A stretch of 64,000 bases of DNA, from positions 1,159,975 through 1,223,974 of the forward strand of contig CP070825.1 of assembly GCA_020344415.1 (NCBI GenBank), written 5' to 3'. Position 1 is the first letter of the stretch; each line of letters opens with the position of its first letter. This DNA is from Candidatus Aminicenantota bacterium (GTDB lineage Bacteria > Acidobacteriota > Aminicenantia > Aminicenantales > Aminicenantaceae). Shown piece by piece: positions 55,296 through 63,936 of the stretch. Both the position numbers and the translations under genes were made by a program. The notes under the pieces were generated by a model that saw nothing but the letters and a program-made list of their open reading frames with translations, was not told the origin of the DNA and ran no database searches.

Positions 55296-55862
55296 TTAAA
55301 CGATAAGCAGTCCTTTTTCCATCATGACCATCGGATCAAACGTAGAAAAGTCAGCCTGATGAATGAGTACGGTCTCAACTCTTTTGGGTCTTCCTTCTCC
55401 CTCTTTAGCATGGCATGCCACTATGTTGACAATTTCTTCCGGGACTCCCGCCTGAGCGACCAGAATTGCACCAGAAATAGGATGCCTCGTACATTTTCCC
55501 TGATAACTCTTTTGAAACTTTCCTTCTTCTGTCTTTTCGATTTCCATAAGTTTTCCCACATCGTGCAGCAGTCCGCCTGCGATGAGCCAGTCAAAGTTTA
55601 TCTCAAAAGGCATCTCTCTGTAGTTTTCTTTGATTGCTGTGGCTAAGCCAAGGGCGCCTTCGGTTACGGCGATGGTATGTTCGATCAAGTTTATCCCTTT
55701 TGTCTCGGTCAATAATGTGAATGGAATTTTTTCTAATTCGTCAGGCTGCCAGCCTCCTTGATTTGCCGCATCTGTCCAGATCTCAATAACCTTTGCACGT
55801 AAATCGGGATCTTTAATTTTGCTGAGCTGTTGATTGAAGAGTCTTTCAATTTTTTCTTTCAT
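55296..55862 (-). CDS. HD-domain phosphohydrolase-like protein
   Basis: 188 aa. The HD motif is in WLIAGGLLHDVGKLMEIEKT, with an earlier His (IEHTIAVTEGALGLA) and later HPISGAILVAQAG and NIVACHAKEGEG as metal ligands, so a complete HDIG-type site is present. Such domains hydrolyse nucleotides or phosphate esters. It sits 30 bases upstream of the aconitase and within the citrate cluster on the same strand, but its substrate is not apparent. Confidence 0.82.
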   Translation of the reverse strand: MKEKIERLFNQQLSKIKDPDLRAKVIEIWTDAANQGGWQPDELEKIPFTLLTETKGINLIEHTIAVTEGALGLATAIKENYREMPFEINFDWLIAGGLLHDVGKLMEIEKTEEGKFQKSYQGKCTRHPISGAILVAQAGVPEEIVNIVACHAKEGEGRPKRVETVLIHQADFSTFDPMVMMEKGLLIV

Positions 55863-55973
55863 TTATTCCCTCTTAATTCCTATTTCATATATCCTAAACC
55901 TTATACCATATTTTTATCTAATGTCTGCATAATCTGAATGTCATAACGCATGACGTAAAGGAGCATTAGAATC

Positions 55974-57155
55974 TCATAATCTTTCAATAATAGCATCTGT
56001 CATCTGTTGAGTGCTCGCTGCGCCCTGGGCTATAACATCTGGTCCACCTACAAGCCGCAACATATCGTATGTGCGCACCTTTCCCTCGGCAATGACCGCT
56101 CCTATGGCGTTTCGGATTCTGCTGGCATATTCTTCCTCACCCAGATGTTCAAGCATCAGGCATGCGCTTAATACCATTGCAATGGGATTCACGATCGGAG
56201 GATCTAGCTCCTCGTACTTCGGAGCGGAGCCGTGTGTCGGTTCAAAGATTGCACAGGTTTCCCCGATATTTGCGCTGTTTGCGAATCCCAAGCCTCCAAC
56301 TAGGCCCGCAAACGCATCGCTTACGATGTCCCCGAACATATTTCCTGATACTATGATTCCATAATCTTCAGGATTCTTGTTGAGCCACATCATCTGGGCA
56401 TCGATGTTTGTGTGCCAAAGTTGGATTTCTGGATAATCAGGTGCGATTTTTAGGGCTTCATTCCTCAGCATGCCTGATGTTTCTCGAATCACATTTGGCT
56501 TTTCGCAGATTGTCACACTCCTGTATCCATACTTATGGGCATACTTAAAGGCTTCGAGCACTATGCGATGGCATGCCTTTCGCGTGAATATTCGGGTGGA
56601 AATTGCTATATCTTCACTCGGTGTAGATTTGAATTTGGACATCTTTGGGTGAGTCTCGAGAGCAGAGCGGACTTCATCGGGTGGATTTGTCCATTCCACT
56701 CCAGCGTAGAGACCTTCGGTATTTTGCCGAAAGATAACCACATTGATGTCGGGCTCAATGATATCACCGTTTATCCTTCTCACATAGTTGAGGGGATTTC
56801 CTTTAAAGCTCCGGCAGGGGCGAATACAGAGGTCCAGGTTGAAATGTTGACGGAGACCGACGATAGGACTGTAGTAAACATATCCTTTGCCCTGGAGCTC
56901 TGGGGTGAGCTCCTCTGCGGCTTCGTCTTTAGGTTTGGAAGTGATGGCTCCGAAAAAGCCAATTCTGTGTTCCTCGAGGAGATCAACTGTACGTTGGGGC
57001 AGGGGATTTCCCTCCTTGCACCAAAACTCCCAGCCAATATCCGCGTAAATATAATTCGCCTTAAATCCGACGGCATCGAGAACTCTTACCGCCTCTTGGA
57101 GTACAATTTTGCCAATCCCATCCCCTGGCATCGTTACGATGTTTCTCTCTGTCAT
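55974..57155 (-). CDS. Isocitrate/isopropylmalate dehydrogenase family, NAD-type
   Basis: 393 aa, AAGGAGC before ATG. Family signatures are VTMPGDGIGKIVLQEAV, RQNTEGLYAGVEW, VTICEKPNVIRETSGM (catalytic Lys region), NIDAQMMWLNKNPEDYGIIVSGNMFGDIVSD (metal Asp residues), and EPTHGSAPKYEE for nucleotide binding. It begins the seven-gene minus-strand run with HD, aconitase, CitDE, CitF and LeuCD. The gene order argues for isocitrate as the substrate, but isopropylmalate, homoisocitrate or a methylated analogue cannot be excluded. Confidence 0.86.
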   Translation of the reverse strand: MTERNIVTMPGDGIGKIVLQEAVRVLDAVGFKANYIYADIGWEFWCKEGNPLPQRTVDLLEEHRIGFFGAITSKPKDEAAEELTPELQGKGYVYYSPIVGLRQHFNLDLCIRPCRSFKGNPLNYVRRINGDIIEPDINVVIFRQNTEGLYAGVEWTNPPDEVRSALETHPKMSKFKSTPSEDIAISTRIFTRKACHRIVLEAFKYAHKYGYRSVTICEKPNVIRETSGMLRNEALKIAPDYPEIQLWHTNIDAQMMWLNKNPEDYGIIVSGNMFGDIVSDAFAGLVGGLGFANSANIGETCAIFEPTHGSAPKYEELDPPIVNPIAMVLSACLMLEHLGEEEYASRIRNAIGAVIAEGKVRTYDMLRLVGGPDVIAQGAASTQQMTDAIIERL

Positions 57156-57377
57156 ATTCGCTCCTTTGCGCTTGAAATATTCCCAGACATATTAACATAA
57201 AAAGTATGTTGACGTCAGGCCTTTGAAAATTTTTTATTACTTTGGAGCTAGGCTTTGTCGTGATAAGATGCTCTTGAACAAAATACAGATGTTAAACTAG
57301 ATAATCGATTTATTTTCCGTACGTAGAGTTTCGTTATTATTCAGAATTTACTTTTTTTTATTCTCGAACGCCTATTT

Positions 57378-58610
57378 TTATGCGAAAAATTCTGGCGGAA
57401 AATCTCTTAACCGGATGATATCTAGGACTTTTTCTTTGATGTCAAAGCCCATCGGACATTTCACAACGCAAGAGGAACAATCTGCACAGGCGATAGGATT
57501 ATCCTTTATGGATTCTATGTTTCTTACGGCAGCGGGAAGGTCTCGATAGCCATAAGCATACATGTAGCAGCGCATCAATGTCGGGATATCCGGTGCTGAT
57601 GAACATTGTTTCAAACAGGTTCCGCACCCCTGGCAGAGTAGGCTCTTATTTTGGCTTAAGCGCGCAAGCTCAAGATATTTTTTCTCTTCAGGTGTCAGTG
57701 TTAGGTCTTCCATGACAGACAGATCCGTTTCCAACTGGTCGAACGTGGTGATCCCTGGGACAACGGTGTGGATGTTCTTGTTTTGCAGGACCCACTTAAG
57801 GGCAGCCTTGGGATTGCTGACCGCTTCTTGTTTCTCTCCGGTCAGCCAGGACACCCCTGAGATGGTCTTCATGGCGACAACACCCAATCCTTTTCCGGCC
57901 GCATAATCAACCGCTTCTGTTCTCTCTTCGATGTCTTTGAGGAGGAAGTTATAAGCCGGCATAACAACATCATAAAAACCGCTGTCGGCAACTGCCCGTA
58001 CGGCTTCAGAGACAAAGCTGTGCGAAGCTGCGCCTAGAAATCTGGTTTTTCCTGCTTTTTTTATCTTTTCCATTGAGTTCATCAGGGGCTCGAACGTGGC
58101 TGATTCTTTTTTCCCAACATAGGGGAGGTAAAAAAAATCCACATAATCAACATCCAGGTTCTTAAGGCTTTTCTCAAAATCCCTTTCGAATTTTGCGGTA
58201 TCGGTATCTTTCGAGAAAGTCCCTGTTCGCCAGTCAACAGGTTGAGGGGTAACTCCAGTCGCAAGCAAAATCTTGTCCCGGTCATAGTCTTTTATGATTC
58301 TTCCTATGAATTGCTGCACCTTGCCGCGCTGATAGTAATGGGAAGTAGCAATGTGGGCGACACCTGAATCCAATGCGGTTCTGACAAGGGCTTCTGAGGT
58401 GGCCTCCATTGAACCCATGCTGATAATAGGGAGTTTTACGCCTGTCTTACCGAGAGTGCGGTACATGAGCTTGGGCTTTTTCTCTTCTTCTGCCCCTTTG
58501 TCGGCAGTTCCCTTACAGCCCATATTTGTAAGAGCAAAAGTGCCGGCAATGCCTGCTAATCCCTTGGATAAGAAATTCCTTCGATTCATACATGTTTTGT
58601 TCTTGGTCAT
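57378..58610 (-). CDS. Tat-exported aldo/keto reductase with C-terminal [4Fe-4S] ferredoxin domain
   Basis: 410 aa, AAAGGAGC before ATG. The twin-arginine signal NRRNFLSKGLAGIAG ends with a lipobox-like NMGC. The AKR barrel begins MYRTLGKTGVKLPIISMG, with HYYQRGKVQQFIGR supplying the catalytic Tyr and AASHSF the His region. The C-terminus has two clusters, CQGCGTCLKQCSSA and CADCSSCVVKCPMG. Fusions of this kind are frequent in anaerobes and have no settled substrate. Export by Tat fits cofactor loading in the cytoplasm. It is divergent from the BamA gene. Confidence 0.87.
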   Translation of the reverse strand: MTKNKTCMNRRNFLSKGLAGIAGTFALTNMGCKGTADKGAEEEKKPKLMYRTLGKTGVKLPIISMGSMEATSEALVRTALDSGVAHIATSHYYQRGKVQQFIGRIIKDYDRDKILLATGVTPQPVDWRTGTFSKDTDTAKFERDFEKSLKNLDVDYVDFFYLPYVGKKESATFEPLMNSMEKIKKAGKTRFLGAASHSFVSEAVRAVADSGFYDVVMPAYNFLLKDIEERTEAVDYAAGKGLGVVAMKTISGVSWLTGEKQEAVSNPKAALKWVLQNKNIHTVVPGITTFDQLETDLSVMEDLTLTPEEKKYLELARLSQNKSLLCQGCGTCLKQCSSAPDIPTLMRCYMYAYGYRDLPAAVRNIESIKDNPIACADCSSCVVKCPMGFDIKEKVLDIIRLRDFPPEFFA

Positions 58611-58817
58611 GATTCGCTCCTTTGAAGTTTCTTGATGATTTGGGTGCCTTAATCCGTGTTTACTTTATTATTAAAGGACATATCTTGACAATGTTTTTTT
58701 GAAAAAGTAGTATTCATCTTACTGTTTTTTGAGGAAAGCGAGTAGAATAAATACTCCTGTTAAATAATTGGGAAAACATCTATTTTTTTAGGCGAAAAAA
58801 AATATAAGGAGGAAAGT

Positions 58818-59948
58818 ATGAGCTTAGATTGGCTGCCTAAAGACGATAAAATCAAAGACCATTCTCTTATGGGTAAAGAACATTGGGGCACTGAACCGCC
58901 CTGTACAATGTATGAAAAACGACCAATCGTAGACCCTACAGGCAAGGAGATCGAAGGACTCTATTCTGCCTGGATTATCCTCAACAACCCTGCTCAATAC
59001 AATTCCTACACGACCAAGATGGTTAAAGGAGTCATCGCCGGTTTTCAGAATGCTTCTCTGGATAGGAGCGTTGTGGCTATTGTTTTTACAGCAGTCGGAG
59101 ATAAGGCCTTCTGCACGGGCGGCAATACAAAAGAATATGCAGAATATTATTCCGGGAGACCCAATGAATACGGGGAGTACATGGATCTTTTCAACGGCAT
59201 GGTTGATTCTATCCTGATGTGCAAAAAGCCGACTATCTGCCGGGTAAACGGAATGCGGATCGCTGGTGGTCAGGAGATTGGTATGGCCTGTGATATCGCC
59301 ATTTCCGTAGATACAGCAATTTTTGGTCAGGCAGGTCCTCGGCATGGCTCAGCTCCAGATGGAGGATCTTCGGACTTTTTGCCCTGGTTTTTGAGCATTG
59401 AAGATGCCATCTGGAATTGCGTTTCCTGCGAGCTTTGGAGTGCCTATAAGATGAAGAGGCTGGGTCTGATAAGTCAAGTAGCGCCCGTGATAAAGCAAGA
59501 TGGAGAGTTTATCCGTAATCCCTATGTGATTACAGATAAATACATCGAGGATGGGGAAGTTGCTTATGGGGAATTTCTTAGAGGAGAAGAAGGAAAGAAA
59601 GCGCGAGATTTCCTCAAGACAGCGTCGATTGATTTTGAGCTCTTGGACAAAGCTGTGAATGATGTCGTCTGGAAATTTACTAACCTCTTTCCAGGCTGTC
59701 TGATAAAGTCGTTAGATAGCGTAAGGGCTAAAAAGAAGTATTTCTGGGACGCAGCCAAAAACTACAACCGTCACTGGCTGGCAGCGAACATGATGACAGA
59801 GGCATTCCTGGGATTCAATGCCTTTAATGCGAAGAAGATAACAGGTCAGGATGTGATTGACTTTATCAAGTACAGACAGCTGATTGCGCAGGGAAAGTCT
59901 ATCGATGAGGCTTTCATGGAGGCTGTATTACCCAAACCCAAAGAATGA
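58818..59948 (+). CDS. oah: 6-oxocyclohex-1-ene-1-carbonyl-CoA hydrolase (Oah/BamA)
   Basis: 376 aa, AAGGAGG before ATG. The crotonase-type enzyme opens the ring of 6-oxocyclohex-1-ene-1-carbonyl-CoA to 3-hydroxypimelyl-CoA. Family sequence is clear by eye: EGLYSAWIILNNPAQYNSYTT, GDKAFCTGGNTKEYAEYYSG, KPTICRVNGMRIAGGQEIGMA, IFGQAGPRHGSAPDGGSSDF. The long N-terminal extension and C-terminus (LLDKAVNDVVWKF) are those of BamA rather than plain enoyl-CoA hydratases. BamA is used as a marker of anaerobic aromatic degradation. Dch-like and Had-like genes lie 25 kb away. A divergent AKR and downstream SDR adjoin. Confidence 0.88.
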   Translation: MSLDWLPKDDKIKDHSLMGKEHWGTEPPCTMYEKRPIVDPTGKEIEGLYSAWIILNNPAQYNSYTTKMVKGVIAGFQNASLDRSVVAIVFTAVGDKAFCTGGNTKEYAEYYSGRPNEYGEYMDLFNGMVDSILMCKKPTICRVNGMRIAGGQEIGMACDIAISVDTAIFGQAGPRHGSAPDGGSSDFLPWFLSIEDAIWNCVSCELWSAYKMKRLGLISQVAPVIKQDGEFIRNPYVITDKYIEDGEVAYGEFLRGEEGKKARDFLKTASIDFELLDKAVNDVVWKFTNLFPGCLIKSLDSVRAKKKYFWDAAKNYNRHWLAANMMTEAFLGFNAFNAKKITGQDVIDFIKYRQLIAQGKSIDEAFMEAVLPKPKE

Positions 59949-60143
59949 TCCAGGCGAACTAAGCATTTCATTTAAACTCCTTTCTTAGAAAGCCTGCGCA
60001 CAGATGTCAGATGCGAGTCTGGCATAGCGGCTGAGTAAACTGGAATTTGAATGACGTTCGAAATCTTTAAATGATATTGAATAAAATAAACGAGCAATAT
60101 AGGATATAAACAAGGTAACATATGAATTTAAAGGAGGCGTAAG

Positions 60144-60887
60144 ATGGATTTAGAAGGAAAGGTTGCCCTCGTCACAGGTGGAAGCCTGGGCATTGGAACC
60201 GCAATTTCGTTGGATTTGGCTCAGAATGGAGCAGATGTAGCCTTGACGTACCGCAGGCACGAGGAAGAGGCAAAGGCGATAGCGGAACAGATAAAGGCTA
60301 TGGGTCGCAGAGCAAAAGAATGCAAAATAGATGTCTCAGATTTCGGAGAAGTTCAGAATCTTGTCAATCAAGTTATTGAAGAGTTTGGACATTTGGATAT
60401 TTTAGTCAACAACGCTGGCATGAACTGGGATGGAGTTATTTGGAAAATGACTGAAGAGCAATGGGATGCTGTTATCAGTGTTGACCTTAAGGGCACCTTT
60501 AATTTTATAAGGGCTGTAGCGCCGATTTTTAAAGAACAGAAATCAGGAAAGATCGTGAACGTTACTTCCATTAATGCTATGAGGGGAAGATTCGGACAGT
60601 CCAATTATGCGGCAGCCAAAGCCGGAACAATCGGTCTAACCAAAACTGTAGCCAAAGAACTGGGAAGATCCAGGGTGAATGTCAATGCCGTGGCTCCAGG
60701 TTTGATTGAAACCGATATGATTAAAAGCATGCCAGAGGAGAATAAACAGAAATCGAGGGCAGAAACTGTTTTTGATTGCCTTGGTCAACCTGAAGATATT
60801 GCCTATCTCGTGACTTTCCTTTGCAGCGAGAAGGCAAAACACATCACCGGAGAAGTGATAAAGGTCGACGGCGGCCAATACATCTAG
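60144..60887 (+). CDS. SDR-family dehydrogenase (FabG-like)
   Basis: 247 aa, AAAGGAGG before ATG. Classical SDR: ALVTGGSLGIGTAISLDL (NAD(P) loop), NNAGMNWDGVIW, and a Ser-Tyr-Lys set in VNVTSINAMRG and YAAAKAGTIG. The cofactor loop has a following Tyr-Arg-Arg (ALTYRRHEEEA), favouring NADPH. It follows BamA on the same strand after 195 bases. It may oxidise or reduce a 3-hydroxyacyl-CoA made by ring opening (3-hydroxypimelyl-CoA), but general 3-oxoacyl-ACP reductase is equally possible. Confidence 0.85.
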   Translation: MDLEGKVALVTGGSLGIGTAISLDLAQNGADVALTYRRHEEEAKAIAEQIKAMGRRAKECKIDVSDFGEVQNLVNQVIEEFGHLDILVNNAGMNWDGVIWKMTEEQWDAVISVDLKGTFNFIRAVAPIFKEQKSGKIVNVTSINAMRGRFGQSNYAAAKAGTIGLTKTVAKELGRSRVNVNAVAPGLIETDMIKSMPEENKQKSRAETVFDCLGQPEDIAYLVTFLCSEKAKHITGEVIKVDGGQYI

Positions 60888-60896
60888 TGTAGAGGT

Positions 60897-61153
60897 TTGA
60901 TTTATCAACCCAACAAAATTGGGGGTGCAGGGGCTTGATTCATCAAGCCCACCTGCAGCATGTAGGGTGTTGATTCATCAAATCCACCTGCAGGATGTGG
61001 GGTGTTGATTCCTCAAATTCCCATTGTCATTGCGAGGAGTGAAGCGACGCGGCAGTCCGCCGTTGCGAGTGAAACGAACCAACCTCATATGAAGGTTGAG
61101 ATCGTCACGCTGCGCTCGCGACAGAGGATTGCTACGCTGAGCCTGCGATGATA
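60897..61153. repeat. Composite REP element with three GGGCTTGATTCATCAAGCCC-like arms
   Basis: Arms GGTTTGATTTATCAACCC, GGGGCTTGATTCATCAAGCC and GGTGTTGATTCATCAAATCC stand in tandem, followed by a GTCATTGCGAGGAGTGAAGC core and CGCTCGCGACAGAGGATTGC. It lies between convergent SDR and LVIVD genes and begins 10 bases after the SDR stop. Confidence 0.7.
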
Positions 61154-61171
61154 AAAATGAATCAATTTTGA

Positions 61172-63007
61172 TTATTTCAATATCATAAGCGAAAAAGTAT
61201 CAACTACGAGGATATATTCTCCGCTTATAACGACCTTTACAGCCTCTCCTGGAGTATCAAAAGACCCAGTAAGCTTAGGAGAAGCAGGTTTGTTGATATC
61301 TATTTTTAGTAAACCTGAGGTTTCATCTGCCACGTAAGCATACTTACTGTTTACAGCTACTCCATACGCAAAGCCTGGAGTGTCGATTGATCCTAGAAGT
61401 TTTGGAGCTTTTGGGTTGCTTATATCTAATATCTGCAGACCCTTTTCTCCATTCGCCACATAAGCATAATTTCCATTTATAGCAATATCATAAGGAAGAC
61501 CAGCAGTTTTGTATGACCCTGTTAGCTCAGGGGATGCCGGATCGCTTATGTCGATTATCTCAATGGAACCTATGTCGCTCTTTGCAAAAAAGACGTAATT
61601 CTCACGGATAGCTATCCCATAGGCAAAACCGGACATCTCAAATGAACCGATAGTTCGGGGGGTTTTCTTTAAATCGCTTATGTCGATTATATGAAAACCA
61701 GAATTATCAGCCAGCACAAAAGCGAGATTTTCCCTTACTGTTAAAACCCTTGCTACTCCTGGGGTTCCACGCCTCCTTATGATTTTAGGAGCAGCCGGAT
61801 TGCTTATATCAATTATCTGGAGCCCTCCATCCGCCACAAAGGCAAAATTTCCTCTTGCCTTCACAGTGTGCCCCCAACGGATACGGCTATACAGGCCTTC
61901 CTTCTTGGGAGCAGAAGGATTGGCGATATCTATAATCTGAAGGCCAGAGAGCTCGCCCACAGCATATGCATAATTTCCTTCCACAGCAACGCTGTTTACA
62001 GAGGCGGGCGTGTAATAGGAGCCGATTCCTACCGGCTTGAAAGGGTCGGTTATGTCTACGATATAAAGACCTGAAAAGTGATCGGCGATATATGCATGAT
62101 TCCCGCTCACGGTTACTCCCCAAGCCTCATTATAAATGGGATACTTGTATGAGCCAGCAAGAACTGGATTTTTTGGATCGCTTATATCGATTATATGAAA
62201 TCCTCCTTCAAAGTGATTGGCCACATATGCAAAGTTATCTCTAACAGCCACTCCATGGGCGTTTCCAGGTGTATTATACGATCCCACGATCTTGGGAGAA
62301 GAAGGATCGCTTACATCGATTATCTGCAAACCTGCCATTTCATCTGCAACATATGCATACTCGTCTTTCACAGCCACGCTTTCGGCTGAACCTGGAGTAT
62401 CACATGAGCCGGCAAGGTCAGGGGAGACAGGATTATTGATGTTGATTACCTGTAAGCCCGAGATTTCATCTGCCACGTATGCATAATCCCCAGCTATGGT
62501 AACTCCTTTTGCTATACCAGGAGTATCGATCGAGCCCACCAGCTTTGGATTTGAAGCGTTGCTGATGTCGATTATCTGCAAGCCGGACTCTCCATCTGCC
62601 AAATAGGCACTGTCACCAACTACTGCTACTTCATAAGACTCGCCAGGGCTATCATAGGAACTCACAGTTGTAAGTGCTTTAGGATTAGAGATGTCCACTA
62701 TATGCATTCCCATATCTCCTGAAGCTACAAATGCATGATCGTTTTTCAAATCAAGACCATTTCCTCCCCCCAGATATATTCGTGAAACAAGAACAGGATT
62801 CTTCTTATCCGAAATATCAAAAACTCCTAGGCCATTTCTAAAAGAGCCATATACATAATTACCCGCAATTTTCACGTCGTAGAGCTTTGTCCACAGAATG
62901 CTGCTAACATATTCGATCTTCGATTCTTTTGAGATTGGATTGCAGCTTGATAAGGCAAGTGATATAAAAATTGCAATGCAAAATAATTTTTTGGTAAAAG
63001 AGGTCAT
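61172..63007 (-). CDS. LVIVD-repeat beta-propeller lipoprotein
   Basis: 611 aa. The signal ends SLALSSC (Cys about 22). From residue 45 to the end runs a tandem repeat of about 41 residues with core 'GLQIIDISNPxxPxLxGSxxTPGxAxGVAVxGNYAYVADxxS'; variants include FHIIDIS, LYIVDIT and IEIIDIS. Thirteen complete repeats and a terminal half (SLMILK) are countable, so 14 blades, enough for two seven-blade propellers. The family is thought to be a surface protein; role unknown. A signal and lipobox put it in the envelope. The repeated DNA is well diverged, so the array is old. Confidence 0.88.
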   Translation of the reverse strand: MTSFTKKLFCIAIFISLALSSCNPISKESKIEYVSSILWTKLYDVKIAGNYVYGSFRNGLGVFDISDKKNPVLVSRIYLGGGNGLDLKNDHAFVASGDMGMHIVDISNPKALTTVSSYDSPGESYEVAVVGDSAYLADGESGLQIIDISNASNPKLVGSIDTPGIAKGVTIAGDYAYVADEISGLQVININNPVSPDLAGSCDTPGSAESVAVKDEYAYVADEMAGLQIIDVSDPSSPKIVGSYNTPGNAHGVAVRDNFAYVANHFEGGFHIIDISDPKNPVLAGSYKYPIYNEAWGVTVSGNHAYIADHFSGLYIVDITDPFKPVGIGSYYTPASVNSVAVEGNYAYAVGELSGLQIIDIANPSAPKKEGLYSRIRWGHTVKARGNFAFVADGGLQIIDISNPAAPKIIRRRGTPGVARVLTVRENLAFVLADNSGFHIIDISDLKKTPRTIGSFEMSGFAYGIAIRENYVFFAKSDIGSIEIIDISDPASPELTGSYKTAGLPYDIAINGNYAYVANGEKGLQILDISNPKAPKLLGSIDTPGFAYGVAVNSKYAYVADETSGLLKIDINKPASPKLTGSFDTPGEAVKVVISGEYILVVDTFSLMILK

Positions 63008-63063
63008 CTCATTTCTCCCCTCATTTTATGAATAAGGCTTTATTTCTCTTGTTTGGAATGATT

Positions 63064-63936
63064 TCAAATTAATATTTCCTCTTTCCAGCCCAGCCGGACT
63101 AAATCAATTTTATTCAAGTCACTCGTACCTAACTTATGCTTGACATCCGCAATCGCTACGTGCCTTGGAACCCCTGGCATTTCCCGACTTTTGCCAAACT
63201 GCTCACGGCGCTTTGCTTTCATTATCTCCAAACCGACAGCATCAACTGCCACAGGATCTGTCCCTACTATGAGACCTTTATAGTTCCAGACATACCTGCG
63301 GTTAAAATGATGGGGCCCCCGAGCATGAAACTGTGGAGTCAATACAGATAGGATGTTCAGCCGTGTCTTGCCTTTTACATGCGGCAATCGAAAAAGCAGT
63401 GCCAGGTCTGCACAGTTGTTGGGATGATAATCTGAGTATCTTTTTGCAAAAGTGATATAATTTTTCAGGCAGCCGCTAAATCCTGCCAGGTAGTGCATTC
63501 TCATTGGTCTGACGTTGATGAGAGCGGTTGATTTTTGAAATACTGAATTTCTTAGTACACCACGGTCATCAACACTGATATTTTCTTTTTTCACCCCGGC
63601 ATCGATCAAACGGCGTTCGATTCCTTTTTCCAGCTCTTTTGGCGTGGGGATATAAGCCCAGACATTACTCTTGATTCCGACAATATCTTCAGGTTTTACA
63701 AGCTTTTTAAAAGTCTTCACAGGGTCGTCTTGTTCGAATAACGCTGAAACTGCCTCATCCAGCATCTGTTGAATTATTTTTTCATTGAATCTGGCATTTT
63801 CATCCACTGCATCTTGATGGCGAATTAAAACGACTCTAACTTTTTTCGTTTGTTTTTGGGGAAATCCCAGGGCAACTCCTAAGACAGCATAAGTGCTGCC
63901 CCGCATAAAATCGCGTCGAGTTATCACTTTTTTCAT
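63064..63936 (-). CDS. Tat-exported DUF362 protein
   Basis: 290 aa from ATG 63936 with GAGGTGAT upstream. The twin-arginine start is ITRRDFMRGSTYAVLGV. The DUF362 body shows VKPEDIVGIKSNVWAY, SVDDRGVLRN, INVRPMRMHYLAGFSGCLKNYI, and NYKGLIVGTDPVAVDAVGLEIM, the family's most conserved stretch. Some DUF362 proteins bind Fe-S clusters, but no CxxCxxC motif is visible here. Function unknown. It lies upstream of the LVIVD gene on the same strand. The 64 bases after it contain nothing recognisable. Confidence 0.83.
   Translation of the reverse strand: MKKVITRRDFMRGSTYAVLGVALGFPQKQTKKVRVVLIRHQDAVDENARFNEKIIQQMLDEAVSALFEQDDPVKTFKKLVKPEDIVGIKSNVWAYIPTPKELEKGIERRLIDAGVKKENISVDDRGVLRNSVFQKSTALINVRPMRMHYLAGFSGCLKNYITFAKRYSDYHPNNCADLALLFRLPHVKGKTRLNILSVLTPQFHARGPHHFNRRYVWNYKGLIVGTDPVAVDAVGLEIMKAKRREQFGKSREMPGVPRHVAIADVKHKLGTSDLNKIDLVRLGWKEEILI

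Noticed and set aside
56535..57200. 221-codon plus-strand frame opposite the IDH-like gene
   Set aside because: Antisense shadow of a clear dehydrogenase with all family motifs; no ribosome site or domain on this strand.
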